This document shows positions 53,313 to 62,818 of a DNA stretch of 64,000 nucleotides, one piece after another. The first letter of the stretch is position 1, and every line of letters starts with the position of its first letter. This DNA comes from Ignavibacteria bacterium (lineage in GTDB: Bacteria; Bacteroidota; Ignavibacteria; Tepidaquicellales; Tepidaquicellaceae), in the NCBI GenBank assembly GCA_019187405.1, contig JABAQZ010000001.1, positions 124,001-188,000 of the forward strand, read 5' to 3'. The position numbers and the translations under genes were made by a program. The notes beneath the pieces were generated by a model, which was given only the letters and a program-made list of their open reading frames with translations, did not search any database and was not told the origin of the DNA.

Positions 53313-54650
53313 ATGGCAAAAAAATCATCTAAGATTTTTATTCTCGATACAAACGTAATCCTGCATGATTCCACATGCATACTTCAGTTTAAAGAAAATG
53401 ACATAGTAATACCTCTGACAGTGATTGAGGAGCTCGATCATTTCAAGCGCGGCAGTCAGGTCATCAACCTCAACGCGAGAGAATTTGCGAGAACTCTCGA
53501 TTCGATGACGGGAACAGCCTTATTCAACGGCGGCGTTACGCTGGGAAAAGGAAGAGGTAAAGTAAGAATTTCAATCTCAAAAGGACTTAATGACGAAATC
53601 AGGGAAATATTCAAAGACGATACGCCTGATCACAGAATACTCAGCAGCGCTCTTGAAGTTCAGAAAAAAGATTACAAACGTACTGTTATTCTCGTTACCA
53701 AAGATGTAAATCTTAGGATGAAAGCAAAAGCATTGGGAATACATGCCGAGGATTATTCGACTGACAGAATTAATAATCTCGAGGAGCTTTACAGCGGCAA
53801 GGAAACGATAGAAAACTTTGACGATAACTTGCTGCTCAAATTCTATCAGCCTCCTTATGAAATTCCTTTCACTGAAGTTTCCAGAAAATTAAAAAGCGAA
53901 GTTTTGCCGAACAAATTTTATATATTAAGAAATAACAGCCGCTCGGTACTCGCACATCTTGATCAGCAAAAGGAAGTATTAAGAAAAGTTGACAAGTATG
54001 AAATTTACGGAATTAAAGCCCGTAATGCAGAGCAGACGTTTGCAACAGATGCTCTGACAAACAATAATATTCCGCTTGTATCTCTTACAGGAAAAGCAGG
54101 TACGGGCAAAACTCTTCTTGCAATTGCATCTGCACTTCATGTTAGAAAAAATTACAGGCAAATATATATATCAAGACCTGTGGTTCCGCTTAGCAATAAG
54201 GATATCGGTTATCTCCCCGGCGATATAGAAGATAAGCTTGCTCCCTATATGCAGCCGCTCTGGGATAACATAAAAGTTATCCAAGACCAATACAGCGAAA
54301 CCGATAAACAGCATCAAATCATAACAAGCATGACCAAAGAAAATAAACTGGTTATTGAGCCGTTGACTTATATAAGAGGAAGAAGTCTTCAGCGTATATT
54401 TTTTATCGTTGATGAAGCACAGAATCTTACTCCGCATGAAATTAAAACCATTATTACAAGAGCAGGCGAAGGAGTAAAACTTGTTTTCACCGGTGATATT
54501 TATCAGATCGACCATCCGTATCTTGATTCCGAATCAAACGGATTGTCATATCTAATCGAACATTTCAAGGGACAAAAACTGTATGCTCATGTTAATCTTG
54601 TAAAAGGCGAAAGATCCGAACTTGCAGAGCTGGCAAGCAATCTCTTGTAA
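53313..54650 (+). CDS. phoH: PhoH2-type PIN-domain/PhoH ATPase
   Basis: A 445-residue protein with an N-terminal PIN RNase domain (FILDTNVILHD, TVIEELDHFKRG, VILVTKDVNLRMKAKALGI) and a C-terminal PhoH helicase-like ATPase (Walker A SLTGKAGTGKTLLAI, QIYISRPVVPL, Walker B FFIVDEAQNLTPHE, FTGDIYQID). This PhoH2 architecture is known to couple RNA unwinding with RNase activity. A 195-bp gap before it holds only a 10-bp palindrome, TAACCGGTTA (about 53153-53162), and no gene. Confidence 0.93.
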   Translation: MAKKSSKIFILDTNVILHDSTCILQFKENDIVIPLTVIEELDHFKRGSQVINLNAREFARTLDSMTGTALFNGGVTLGKGRGKVRISISKGLNDEIREIFKDDTPDHRILSSALEVQKKDYKRTVILVTKDVNLRMKAKALGIHAEDYSTDRINNLEELYSGKETIENFDDNLLLKFYQPPYEIPFTEVSRKLKSEVLPNKFYILRNNSRSVLAHLDQQKEVLRKVDKYEIYGIKARNAEQTFATDALTNNNIPLVSLTGKAGTGKTLLAIASALHVRKNYRQIYISRPVVPLSNKDIGYLPGDIEDKLAPYMQPLWDNIKVIQDQYSETDKQHQIITSMTKENKLVIEPLTYIRGRSLQRIFFIVDEAQNLTPHEIKTIITRAGEGVKLVFTGDIYQIDHPYLDSESNGLSYLIEHFKGQKLYAHVNLVKGERSELAELASNLL

Positions 54651-54659
54651 AATTATTGT

Positions 54660-55214
54660 ATGGGTAAAATTTCGGAATTCTGTTTTCTCTCAAAATCATC
54701 AGTTCAAATCCTTATCAGAACTGCACAACGCAAAGATGCCGAAAAGATTATTGGTATAAATAAATCCATACTTAAAGAAGAAATGTTTATGCTTAGAAAC
54801 GAAGATGAAGCAGATTACAAAACCGAAGCTGTCGAAAATGACATCGAGCATCATTTATTAAATGAAGGATGTTTGTATCTTATTGCTGAAAATGGAGACA
54901 GTATGGCCGGTTATCTTGAATTTTCAAACGGTATTTTTAAAAAAACTTCTCATGCCGGTATGCTTCAGATATATTTGGATAATAAATTCAGAGGCGATAA
55001 TATAGGATTTGAGTTAATGAAAACTCTTATAAAATGGGCAGAAGACAATCCGCTGATAGAAAAAATAACGCTTAATGTTTTTTCAACTAACCATTCGGCG
55101 ATCAGTCTTTATAAAAAAGCAGGATTTACCGAAGAAGGCAGATGTCCGAGGGATATGAAGTTTAGTGATGGAACTTACGCAGACAGCGTACTCATGTACA
55201 GATTCGTCAAATAA
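54660..55214 (+). CDS. GNAT family N-acetyltransferase
   Basis: A 184-residue acetyltransferase. The fold runs VQILIRTAQRKDAEKIIGINKSI, LYLIAENGDSMAGYLEF, LQIYLDNKFRGDNIGFELMKTLIKWAED (acetyl-CoA loop in divergent form R.....G) and ITLNVFSTNHSAISLYKKAGFTEEGRCPRDM. The last block resembles RimI/RimJ-type enzymes acting on protein amines. Substrate unknown. Starts ten bases after phoH. Confidence 0.85.
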   Translation: MGKISEFCFLSKSSVQILIRTAQRKDAEKIIGINKSILKEEMFMLRNEDEADYKTEAVENDIEHHLLNEGCLYLIAENGDSMAGYLEFSNGIFKKTSHAGMLQIYLDNKFRGDNIGFELMKTLIKWAEDNPLIEKITLNVFSTNHSAISLYKKAGFTEEGRCPRDMKFSDGTYADSVLMYRFVK

Positions 55215-55215
55215 A

Positions 55216-55830
55216 TTAAGCCGAATGTTTTCTGAACTCCTTAAGAAATCTTTTGTGAGAAGTATAATGTATCGAATTGAAATTAAGTTTTCTTCCTGCA
55301 ATTATATTTGCTTTTAAGTCATCAATATAAATGCTCTCTTTCGGCGAGATTTTGTATTTATCAATAAGATGTTTGAATATTTTTGCGCCGGGTTTTACCG
55401 ATTTTACTTTATAAGACAGGATTCTTTTTTTTATAAGCTTTACGTAAGGAAAATTATGATCGATGAAATTTATATGCGAAGAATCAACATTTGAAAGCAT
55501 GTAAAGATTATATTTTGAATCCGCGTTATCTTCAAGAAAATTTTTCATTGGAGTATTTTCCCAGAATATATCGCAGTACAAAAAATGAAAATCCTTGTAG
55601 CCGATGCGCAGTTTGAATTTTTTTTTGATTTTTTTGAAAACCTGTTTTATGTTGAGCTTGTTCGAACCGATTTTGATGTCAAGTCTGTTCTTTTCAAAAT
55701 ATTTTTTTAGATGATATGCATTTAAATTTTTTTCCAGCCGTGCAACACCATCATAAAAATAACAGTAATCAAAAAAAACGAGCGTATTGCCTAAGTCGAA
55801 AATTATATTTTTAATTTTTCCCGAAGCCAA
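55216..55830 (-). CDS. HAD-superfamily hydrolase
   Basis: A 204-residue HAD phosphatase-like protein. Motif I is IIFDLGNTLVFFD; the second Asp of DxD is replaced by Gly (DLGNT), as in many HAD-IA phosphatase-like proteins. Motif II is the Ser in YMLSNVDSSH, the motif III Lys is in KSVKPGAKIF, and motif IV is SIYIDDLKANI. Lys-rich and basic overall. It follows gpmA with zero intergenic bases, so it is in the same operon. Substrate unknown. Confidence 0.85.
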   Translation of the reverse strand: MASGKIKNIIFDLGNTLVFFDYCYFYDGVARLEKNLNAYHLKKYFEKNRLDIKIGSNKLNIKQVFKKIKKKFKLRIGYKDFHFLYCDIFWENTPMKNFLEDNADSKYNLYMLSNVDSSHINFIDHNFPYVKLIKKRILSYKVKSVKPGAKIFKHLIDKYKISPKESIYIDDLKANIIAGRKLNFNSIHYTSHKRFLKEFRKHSA

Positions 55831-56436
55831 TTAAATGTATTTTGTTTCGAGTATGTTAAGATCATCATCGAAAACATATTCTTTCGGAGAGCCGGTTGGT
55901 ATTTCCGTTTCTAGAATTTCTTCCTTGTTTAACTTTTCAAGATACATGATAAGAGCTCTGAGGCTGTTTCCATGTGCTGAAATAAGTACGTTTTTTCCTG
56001 CTTTGAGCATTGGTTCGATTTCTTTGTGATAATATGGCATTACTCTGTCCGCTGTGTCCTTCAGACTTTCACCGTTTGGAGGCGGAGTATCGAAACTTCT
56101 TCTCCATATTTTTACTTGCTCCGGACCAAATTTCTCTCTGCATTCATCTTTGTTCATTCCCTGAAGATCGCCATACATTCTCTCGTTCAGAGCTTTATCC
56201 TTCTTCACGGGAATATGTTTCAGATTAATATTTTCGAGTATGATGTCCAGAGTTCTCTGAGCTCTGATGAGATCTGAGGTGAAGGCAATGTCAAATTTTT
56301 GATCCTTCAGTTTTTCGGCGGCTTTATTAGCTTCTTCTTCTCCAGCAGGCGACAAGTCAATGTCAATCCAGCCCGTAAATCTGTTCTCTTTATTCCATTG
56401 AGATTGACCGTGTCTGACTATTACTAAATTCGGCAT
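55831..56436 (-). CDS. gpmA: 2,3-bisphosphoglycerate-dependent phosphoglycerate mutase
   Basis: Glycolytic mutase of 201 residues, the short form common in Bacteroidota. The phospho-histidine is in LVIVRHGQSQWNKENRFTGWIDIDLSPAGEEEA. ALNERMYGDLQGMNKDE, WRRSFDTPPPNGESL and the second catalytic His in ISAHGNSLRALIMYLE follow. All substrate-binding residues of GpmA are visible, including the RSFDTPPP block that separates it from generic histidine phosphatases. Confidence 0.94.
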   Translation of the reverse strand: MPNLVIVRHGQSQWNKENRFTGWIDIDLSPAGEEEANKAAEKLKDQKFDIAFTSDLIRAQRTLDIILENINLKHIPVKKDKALNERMYGDLQGMNKDECREKFGPEQVKIWRRSFDTPPPNGESLKDTADRVMPYYHKEIEPMLKAGKNVLISAHGNSLRALIMYLEKLNKEEILETEIPTGSPKEYVFDDDLNILETKYI

Positions 56437-56605
56437 ATAAATTTGATAAAAAATTTTTGTAAAATTACTTTAAATATATTTCTATTACAATTTATTTAAT
56501 AATATTCAAAGCTGATAGTCGGGCAAATGCCGAATTGACATCCAACATTTCGATTACAATTATGTGAAATGAATTTTATCGAACGAGCCGTAAAAAATGT
56601 TTATG

Positions 56606-57154
56606 TTATTGCTTCCATTTTATGGAACAGCCCATTGATGGAATCTGATCGAAGTTTATATCTTTACCTTCCAATGTAAGTTCGGTGGCTCTTTCCAGAT
56701 CTCTGCTTTTGACGGCAGATTCGTCTTTCCAGTTATCATCGAGTCTTCCTCTGTATTTCAGAATTCTTTTTTTGTCAAACAAATAAATATCGGGAGTGCA
56801 GACGGCATCATAATCTTTTGCAGTCTTTTGAGTTTCATCCAGCAGATAAGGAAAGTTGAAACTCCTTTCTTTTGCAAAGCTTATCATGTTTTCAAATGAA
56901 TCCTCGGGATATTCTTCCGAATCATTTGAGTTGATGCCAATTACCTGTACATTTTTGCTTTCGTATTTCTTCTGATAACTTACGATTCTGTCAGTTACGG
57001 CTTTTACATAAGGACAATGATTGCAAATGAACATAACAACGAGAATATCTTTGTCCGAAAAACTTTCCGGAGAATAAAACTTCCCGTCAGTACCTTTAAG
57101 AGAAAAAGAAAGTATTTCTGAACCAATGTTTCCTCTTGTCCCGCTTACAGGCAT
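56606..57154 (-). CDS. thioredoxin-fold redoxin (AhpC/TSA-like)
   Basis: A 182-residue thioredoxin-like protein of the family usually annotated 'thioredoxin family protein' with a CNHCPYVKA redox motif (C-x2-C). It has LKGTDGKFYSPESFSDKDILVVMFICNHCPYVK, IGINSNDSEEYPEDSFENM, FPYLLDETQKTAKDYDAVCTPDIYLFD (resolving region, cis-Pro) and a C-terminal SMGCSIKWK Cys. No signal peptide. A disulfide reductase or peroxidase role is likely. It is 170 bp upstream of gpmA. Confidence 0.86.
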   Translation of the reverse strand: MPVSGTRGNIGSEILSFSLKGTDGKFYSPESFSDKDILVVMFICNHCPYVKAVTDRIVSYQKKYESKNVQVIGINSNDSEEYPEDSFENMISFAKERSFNFPYLLDETQKTAKDYDAVCTPDIYLFDKKRILKYRGRLDDNWKDESAVKSRDLERATELTLEGKDINFDQIPSMGCSIKWKQ

Positions 57155-57184
57155 ATTCTATATAAATTGAGAATTGAAAATTGA

Positions 57185-57697
57185 TTAGTACTCCTCGTCA
57201 TCTTCATCATCAGCCATTTCAGGATGATAGTCTTCATAAATGAAAGTAATGTGATTCCCGGGTTTATCTTCTACAAATTCCTTAAAAATTTCTTCAGTAA
57301 TGAATCTGTATTTTTCTCTGTCATCATATTCACCGTGAGAATGAACCACAATATTGTGCTTATCCATCAGCAGGATTAGTTTTTTTAGTTCTTCGCTGAT
57401 TTTTGAAGGATCGAGTTTTTTTAGTTCTGTAAATTTCGGCTTGCCGAGCTTTATGTAAACACTCTTCATTTTGGATTTGGAATGCTCTTTTTCGAATTCG
57501 GCAACTTTGTGAATAAACTCTTCATCGTCTTCTTCACTCAGCTCTCCGTGCATTTCATCCACAAGCATTTCGTCAAGCTCATGCTCGTCTTTTAGATTTT
57601 CAAATTCTTCATCATCTTCCTGATCTTCTGCTGCTTTTTTCTTTTTCTGAACTTTCTGATCAGGATGATTTTTTTTAGTTTGTTTTTTGCCGTGCAT
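57185..57697 (-). CDS. acidic two-part protein, unknown function
   Basis: A 170-residue protein. The first ~25 residues are Lys-rich, and residues ~25-75 are extremely acidic (repeated D/E runs) and probably disordered. A compact part follows (~78-165) with KSVYIKLGKPKFTELKKL, HNIVVHSHGEYDDREKYRFITEEIF and ITFIYEDYHPEM, then another acidic tail. The C-terminal part resembles a conserved Bacteroidota domain I have no name for. It starts 30 bp upstream of the thioredoxin-fold gene and may be co-transcribed. Confidence 0.65.
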   Translation of the reverse strand: MHGKKQTKKNHPDQKVQKKKKAAEDQEDDEEFENLKDEHELDEMLVDEMHGELSEEDDEEFIHKVAEFEKEHSKSKMKSVYIKLGKPKFTELKKLDPSKISEELKKLILLMDKHNIVVHSHGEYDDREKYRFITEEIFKEFVEDKPGNHITFIYEDYHPEMADDEDDEEY

Positions 57698-57871
57698 GAT
57701 ATCTTTTACCGATAAATAAACTTATCTGAATTATTATTGTTGAAAAGTTAAAAATATTATTTACCTTAAATTATAAGAATAATTTAAATTATCAATTAAA
57801 TTTTTTTTATTATTTCACTACCTGCAAAATAATGAAATTCAAAAATGCAATTACGGATTTTTATCATATAA

Positions 57872-58660
57872 TTATTTTATGTATTTCAGATATATTAATA
57901 CGGCAGGCGCTGTAAACAACAGACTGTCAAACCTGTCGAGCATGCCGCCGTGACCGGGAATTATTCCGGATGAATCTTTTATCCCGCAATGCCTTTTTAA
58001 CATTGACTCAAATAAATCACCCGCCTGAGAAAATATTCCAGTAATTATTCCAATAGCTGCAGCATCAATTAATCCAAGGTATTCAGGAAAAATGTAATGC
58101 GTTGCTGCGGATACAGCCGCGGTAAAAACAAATCCAGAAACGGAACCTTCGACAGTTTTTCCCGGACTAATAGATGAAAGTTTATGCTTCCCGAAAATTT
58201 TTCCTCCGAAATATGCCGCAGTGTCGCAAATCCATATAAGTACAATTACAAAGATCATCATATTCATTGATGAATACTTATTCAACTCTCCAAAATAAGC
58301 AAAAGGCAGCGTAATGTAAACAATGCCCGATACAATAATTAACGACCTGTCTGGTTTTCTGCTTTTTTCATTGAGAAAAATTTCATAAACAGAGAGCAAT
58401 ATTAAAACTGCACTAAGCATTACAAAAATATCTGCATCAAAAAAATATCTTGTTATTAAAATTGCCCCAGAAAAAATTATTCCTGCTGTGATCAATGAAA
58501 TCCTTCGGTTTGTATCCATCATAGAAATAAATTCCCACAACGCCGCAGACGATGCTGTTACCGCAAAAGCCAGATAAGCAAGACCTCCGAAATAAAATGC
58601 AGCAAGAATTATGGGAATTCCGATTATGCCTGCAATAATTCTTTTAGCGAGGTTATTCAT
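57872..58660 (-). CDS. cdsA: phosphatidate cytidylyltransferase
   Basis: CDP-diacylglycerol synthase, 262 residues with seven or eight TM segments. The C-terminal family signature is intact: SPGKTVEGSVSGFVF, SQAGDLFESMLKRHCGIKDSSGIIPGHGGMLDRFDSLLFTAP, and the ICDTAAYFGGKIFGKHKLS block precedes it. It is central to phospholipid synthesis. Its start overlaps the CPBP protease gene end by eight bases. Confidence 0.94.
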   Translation of the reverse strand: MNNLAKRIIAGIIGIPIILAAFYFGGLAYLAFAVTASSAALWEFISMMDTNRRISLITAGIIFSGAILITRYFFDADIFVMLSAVLILLSVYEIFLNEKSRKPDRSLIIVSGIVYITLPFAYFGELNKYSSMNMMIFVIVLIWICDTAAYFGGKIFGKHKLSSISPGKTVEGSVSGFVFTAAVSAATHYIFPEYLGLIDAAAIGIITGIFSQAGDLFESMLKRHCGIKDSSGIIPGHGGMLDRFDSLLFTAPAVLIYLKYIK

Positions 58661-59645
58661 CCGAATTTTCTCCGTCCGGTAAACTATCTGAAATAGAGGA
58701 AATTTCAGTCTTATCTTTCACGATTGAATTTCTTTTTATAAAAAAAATAATTAAAAGAAAAATTAATAGTGACAAAATTCCAAGCATTGTAAAAGGCAGC
58801 AATTCATCCTTTGTCATTTTTTCAGTTGCAAAACTTTCCGTACCATAAATATATACAGCGGTTGCAGAAATAAAATTATTTACAAAATGACATACCACTG
58901 CCGTATAGATGCTTCCGCTGTGATAAACAACAAACGACAAATAAATTCCCAGAACTGCCAGCGGAACGAGATTAAACGGATGAAAATGAAAAAGTGCAAA
59001 CAAGGCGCCGCTAAGAAAAATCGCTCCCGAGGCTGCAACAACTTTCTCGAAATTTTTTAATACAAGCCCTCTGAATAAAAACTCTTCGCATATTGCCGGC
59101 GTTACAGCAATTACAAATAATATGAGAATGAATTCAGGAAAAGAATTTGCCGAAACAAGTTTTTCCGTTGCCGTCTCCAGCATTTCGAGCAATTCCTTTA
59201 TTTGTTTTATAAATTCTTGTCCGAAAGGCAGTGAAAAAATAAGTTCATTCTGAAAATAAACATAAAGCTGGAGAAAAGGCTGAATGACAAGAATGCCGAT
59301 TACTGCAGGAATGAATACAGAAATCTTCGGCATATATAAACGGAAAGTCCGCTTAAGATCATTGTCCTGAAGCATTACAAGTACAATTGAGGGGATAAGT
59401 ATAAACATAAACTGTGCAAACATAAGAATGATTCTTGTCAGATTCAGATTTGACGAATTCATGCTCAAGTCTTCGCCAAGCAGAAAGTATGAAATGATTC
59501 CTCCGGCTATCTGATACAGGAAAAAAACTAAAGAAAGAGAAACAAATATAAATAATACCGGCGACATTCCTGCAAAAGGACCTTTTCTTTTTTGCATGCT
59601 GTTGTCATGTTGCTCGTTAAAGGATTGAAATCCCGAATTGTCCAA
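58653..59645 (-). CDS. CPBP-family intramembrane glutamic endopeptidase
   Basis: A 330-residue membrane protein with about eight TM segments. The Abi/CPBP motifs are present: EEFLFRGLV (paired Glu and Arg), a second motif FLSGALFALFHFHPFNLVPLAVLG with the FxxxH, and VVCHFVNNFISA with the third-motif His/Asn. Probably a Rce1-like intramembrane protease; targets unknown. TTG start. The N-terminal ~30 residues and the last 30 are charged and cytosolic. Confidence 0.87.
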   Translation of the reverse strand: MDNSGFQSFNEQHDNSMQKRKGPFAGMSPVLFIFVSLSLVFFLYQIAGGIISYFLLGEDLSMNSSNLNLTRIILMFAQFMFILIPSIVLVMLQDNDLKRTFRLYMPKISVFIPAVIGILVIQPFLQLYVYFQNELIFSLPFGQEFIKQIKELLEMLETATEKLVSANSFPEFILILFVIAVTPAICEEFLFRGLVLKNFEKVVAASGAIFLSGALFALFHFHPFNLVPLAVLGIYLSFVVYHSGSIYTAVVCHFVNNFISATAVYIYGTESFATEKMTKDELLPFTMLGILSLLIFLLIIFFIKRNSIVKDKTEISSISDSLPDGENSDE

Positions 59646-59797
59646 TTGTGATTTTGTTTAAGGCAATATCATTAAAATAGATTTTTTTTTAAAGATACAT
59701 AATTTATGGTTATATTATATTTGACGGTACAAAGTTTATTTGGGAATGAAAATTATCTAAATTGTATTCTTAAAGGAATAAATTTATTTTAAGCTAA

Positions 59798-60808
59798 ATG
59801 AATCAATCTGAATCACCCCGATATCCGGATTTTACAGAACCGGTAAGCATTACAGAAAATACAGAAACATCAGAAAAAAAGAATTACGGGTTTTTAATAA
59901 ATATACTGCTGTTTGCTTTTACTTTTTTTTCTACTACTATAGCAGGTGTTTTCTGGGCAAACCAGGATCCCTATCAGCTTAGTAATTTTTCGTTTGGACT
60001 GCTGTATTCATTTTTAATACTGCTTGTAATTTCAACTCATGAATTCGGACATTACTTTGCTGCAAGAATACATAGCGTACCCGTAACTTTGCCGTATTAT
60101 ATTCCGTTTCCATTTATTTTTCTGAATCCGTTTGGAACGATGGGCGCTGTCATCAGGTTAAAAACAAAATTTTATGATAGAAAAGCATTGTTTGACATCG
60201 GAGTATCCGGACCCATTGCCGGATGGATAACTTCTGTTATTATTCTTGTCATCGGATTTACAAATCTCCCTCCGGTAAATTACCTATACGGTCTTCATCC
60301 GGAATATGCAGTATCGGGAATTCCCGAAAGCGGATTTTCTTTTGGATATAATTTATTGTTCTGGACATTCGAAAAAATTTTTGCTTCGTCATCTGGTGTG
60401 TTCATGCCTCCTATGAATGAAGTGTATCACTATCCTTTTTTATGCGTAGGTTGGTTTGGACTGCTGATAACTTCTTTAAATATGATGCCGATCGGACAGC
60501 TTGACGGTGGACATATTTCTTATGCAATGTTCGGAAAAAAACACATCTATCCTGCATACACTTTTTTTGCTGCCTTGCTTTTTTTTGGACTGCTCGGTCT
60601 GCTTCAGTTTGCAGGATTCAACAATATTCCTGGTTCTGTCAACTGGCTCGTATGGGCGTTGCTGATTTTCTTTGTCATAAAAATCAAGCATCCGCCCGTG
60701 TTCAGTGAGTATGATCCTCCTCTTGGAATAGGAAGAATGCTTGTCGGTTGGTTTACTTTTTTTATTTTTATAATTTCGTTTTGCCCTGTACCTGTTTTTG
60801 AAGCATAA
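59798..60808 (+). CDS. site-2 protease family (M50) membrane protein
   Basis: A 336-residue intramembrane zinc metalloprotease. The zinc motif HEFGHYFAAR (HExxH) lies in a TM segment, the third ligand in GQLDGGHISYAMFG (LDGG motif). ATMGA-type FGTMGAVIRLKTK and GVSGPIAGW are typical of the plant EGY/S2P-like group. There are about seven TM segments. An N-terminal soluble stretch of ~30 residues precedes TM1. It lies upstream of an MFS gene by 28 bp. Confidence 0.91.
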   Translation: MNQSESPRYPDFTEPVSITENTETSEKKNYGFLINILLFAFTFFSTTIAGVFWANQDPYQLSNFSFGLLYSFLILLVISTHEFGHYFAARIHSVPVTLPYYIPFPFIFLNPFGTMGAVIRLKTKFYDRKALFDIGVSGPIAGWITSVIILVIGFTNLPPVNYLYGLHPEYAVSGIPESGFSFGYNLLFWTFEKIFASSSGVFMPPMNEVYHYPFLCVGWFGLLITSLNMMPIGQLDGGHISYAMFGKKHIYPAYTFFAALLFFGLLGLLQFAGFNNIPGSVNWLVWALLIFFVIKIKHPPVFSEYDPPLGIGRMLVGWFTFFIFIISFCPVPVFEA

Positions 60809-60836
60809 TTAAAATATTAAATCAGATTTTTAAGCA

Positions 60837-62039
60837 ATGAAAAATTTTTCGTCAGCTGCAACTGTATTGCTTACGATTTTTATTGATCTGCTTTGCTTTG
60901 GTATTATTCTTCCTCTTCTTCCTTCCTTTTCCATACAAGTCCTTCATATAAACGAGTTTGTAATAGGACTCTCTGCAGGTATATACTCGCTGATGCAGTT
61001 TCTCTTTCTTCCTTTTTGGGGAGCACTATCGGACAGATACGGCAGAAAGCCTGTAATAACAATAAGCCTGTTTGGAAGCATAATTTCAAACCTTCTCTTG
61101 GCTTTTGTTTTTTCGGGTACTATACTCTCGGTTTCTTTTTTCATTTTTACCAGAGCGCTTGCTGGAGTTTTTGCGGCAAATATTTCAGCTGCACAGGCTG
61201 TAATATCTGATATTACAACGCACGAAGAAAGAACAAAAGGCATTGGTTATGTAAGCGCAGCTTTCTCGCTTGGTTTTGTCTTCGGTCCTGCAATTGGAGG
61301 AATTCTTTCCGAAAAATTTGGATTTGCTATACCTGTATTTTTTTCATCCGGTCTGTCGTTCATTGCTTTTCTTATGAGCATATTTGTATTAAAGGAATCT
61401 CTTCCGGATGAAATCATGAAAAGAAACAGAAATGTTAAACAAAATTTTAATCCTCTGAATTTTAAAAAATATACCGCTGCAGTTAAAAATAAAACATTCG
61501 GTAAATTTATTGTAATTTTTTTTGTTTCCGTATTTTCTTTTTCAAATATTTTCGGAACACTTCAGCTCTTCTGTGCACGGACAGATGGATTAAATTTTAA
61601 TCAGGAAGAAATCGGTTATATCTTGTCTTTTATGGGTATCATTGGCGCAATTGTTCAACTTTACCTATTGAAAATGCTAGACAAACTTATTGGTTCGGTA
61701 AATACTCTGTTGAGCGGCTGCATATTAGCAGCAATTGGTCTTGCTTTACTTGGATATTCCGGAAGCGCTTATTTTCTGATGTTCACAATAGCTGTCTTAG
61801 CCTCCGGTAACGGGCTTTGCAATACAATGTCTGCAAGTCTCCTGACCCAACATGTAAGCAGCAGCGAACAAGGATCAATTATTGGTATAAATCATTCTCT
61901 TGGTTCGCTTGCCAGATTTTTCGGTCCAGTCTGGGGAGGTTTTATCTATCAATATGCAGGTTATAAATTTCCTTTTATTACAGGAGGATTTTTTATGATT
62001 TTACTCTATTTTTATTCTCATCGTGTATTAAAAAATTAG
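60837..62039 (+). CDS. MFS transporter, DHA1/TetA-like
   Basis: A 400-residue drug:H+ antiporter-like protein with twelve TM segments. Motif A (loop 2-3) is GALSDRYGRKPVITISLFG. Motif C-like YVSAAFSLGFVFGPAIGGILSEKFG is in TM5, as in proton antiporters. FGPVWGGFIYQYAG follows in the C-terminal half. Substrate unknown; resistance is possible but not demonstrated. Confidence 0.9.
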   Translation: MKNFSSAATVLLTIFIDLLCFGIILPLLPSFSIQVLHINEFVIGLSAGIYSLMQFLFLPFWGALSDRYGRKPVITISLFGSIISNLLLAFVFSGTILSVSFFIFTRALAGVFAANISAAQAVISDITTHEERTKGIGYVSAAFSLGFVFGPAIGGILSEKFGFAIPVFFSSGLSFIAFLMSIFVLKESLPDEIMKRNRNVKQNFNPLNFKKYTAAVKNKTFGKFIVIFFVSVFSFSNIFGTLQLFCARTDGLNFNQEEIGYILSFMGIIGAIVQLYLLKMLDKLIGSVNTLLSGCILAAIGLALLGYSGSAYFLMFTIAVLASGNGLCNTMSASLLTQHVSSSEQGSIIGINHSLGSLARFFGPVWGGFIYQYAGYKFPFITGGFFMILLYFYSHRVLKN

Positions 62040-62055
62040 AATCAGTTTCGGTAAT

Positions 62056-62805
62056 TCATAAGTATTTTAGCAAACCAATAATGCCAAGCATCCTTCCTGC
62101 TTTTAAACCGTCTCGTCTGTAAGAATGAAATAAACCGGGATTGCAGTACGTACATAATTCTGATGTTTCAATATTTTCTTCTGACAATCCGGACTTTACC
62201 AGCTGATTAAAATTTGCTTTCTTCAAATCAAGCAGATATTTGTCTCCATATTGTTTCTTTTCATCTTCATTAAATAATTCTGCAACTTCATTTCCTACTT
62301 CATAATGATCCAAACAAATTCCAGGTCCGATATATGCCAAAAGTTTTTTACAGTTTATATGATAATCCTGTTTTAATTTGGAAATGGTCGAAAAAACAAT
62401 CTCGGCGCTCGTTCCTTTCCAACCCGCATGAATACCGGCAATAACATTTGTTTCCGGTGAATATAAAAATACAGGTATGCAGTCTGCAACGCTCACCGCA
62501 AGAAAATTGTTTTTCTTGTCTGTGTAAATGGCATCACATCCATCAATGAATTGTGGTAATTCCGAATACCTTACATTAGAAGAATGTACCTGCTTCTGAA
62601 AAGTAACTCTTTCTTCATCTATGTCCAGCTTTTTAAAGAAGAGTCTCCTGTTGATTTTTACATTTTCCGGTTTATCGCCTGTAGAATAGCTTAAGTTCAG
62701 ATTTAAAGGCGGAGGCGATACTCCGCCTATCTTAGTGCTGAATCCGAATTTTAAATTATCGTACCTTTTAAACAATTCAGATTCTATGATAATTAAATCA
62801 TCCAA
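62056..62805 (-). CDS. pgeF: peptidoglycan editing factor PgeF (YfiH/laccase-domain family)
   Basis: A 249-residue protein. Conserved zinc-site residues are in GIHAGWKGTSAEIVFSTI (His), VSVADCIPVFLYSP (Cys) and AYIGPGICLDHYEVGNEV, with VTFQKQVHSSNV (His) and GCDAIYTDKKN at the N-terminal side. Once annotated as polyphenol oxidase, the family now includes PgeF, which removes wrongly incorporated peptidoglycan amino acids. TTG start. Convergent with the MFS gene (16 bp apart). Confidence 0.9.
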   Translation of the reverse strand: MDDLIIIESELFKRYDNLKFGFSTKIGGVSPPPLNLNLSYSTGDKPENVKINRRLFFKKLDIDEERVTFQKQVHSSNVRYSELPQFIDGCDAIYTDKKNNFLAVSVADCIPVFLYSPETNVIAGIHAGWKGTSAEIVFSTISKLKQDYHINCKKLLAYIGPGICLDHYEVGNEVAELFNEDEKKQYGDKYLLDLKKANFNQLVKSGLSEENIETSELCTYCNPGLFHSYRRDGLKAGRMLGIIGLLKYL

Positions 62806-62818
62806 TCAAATATTTTTT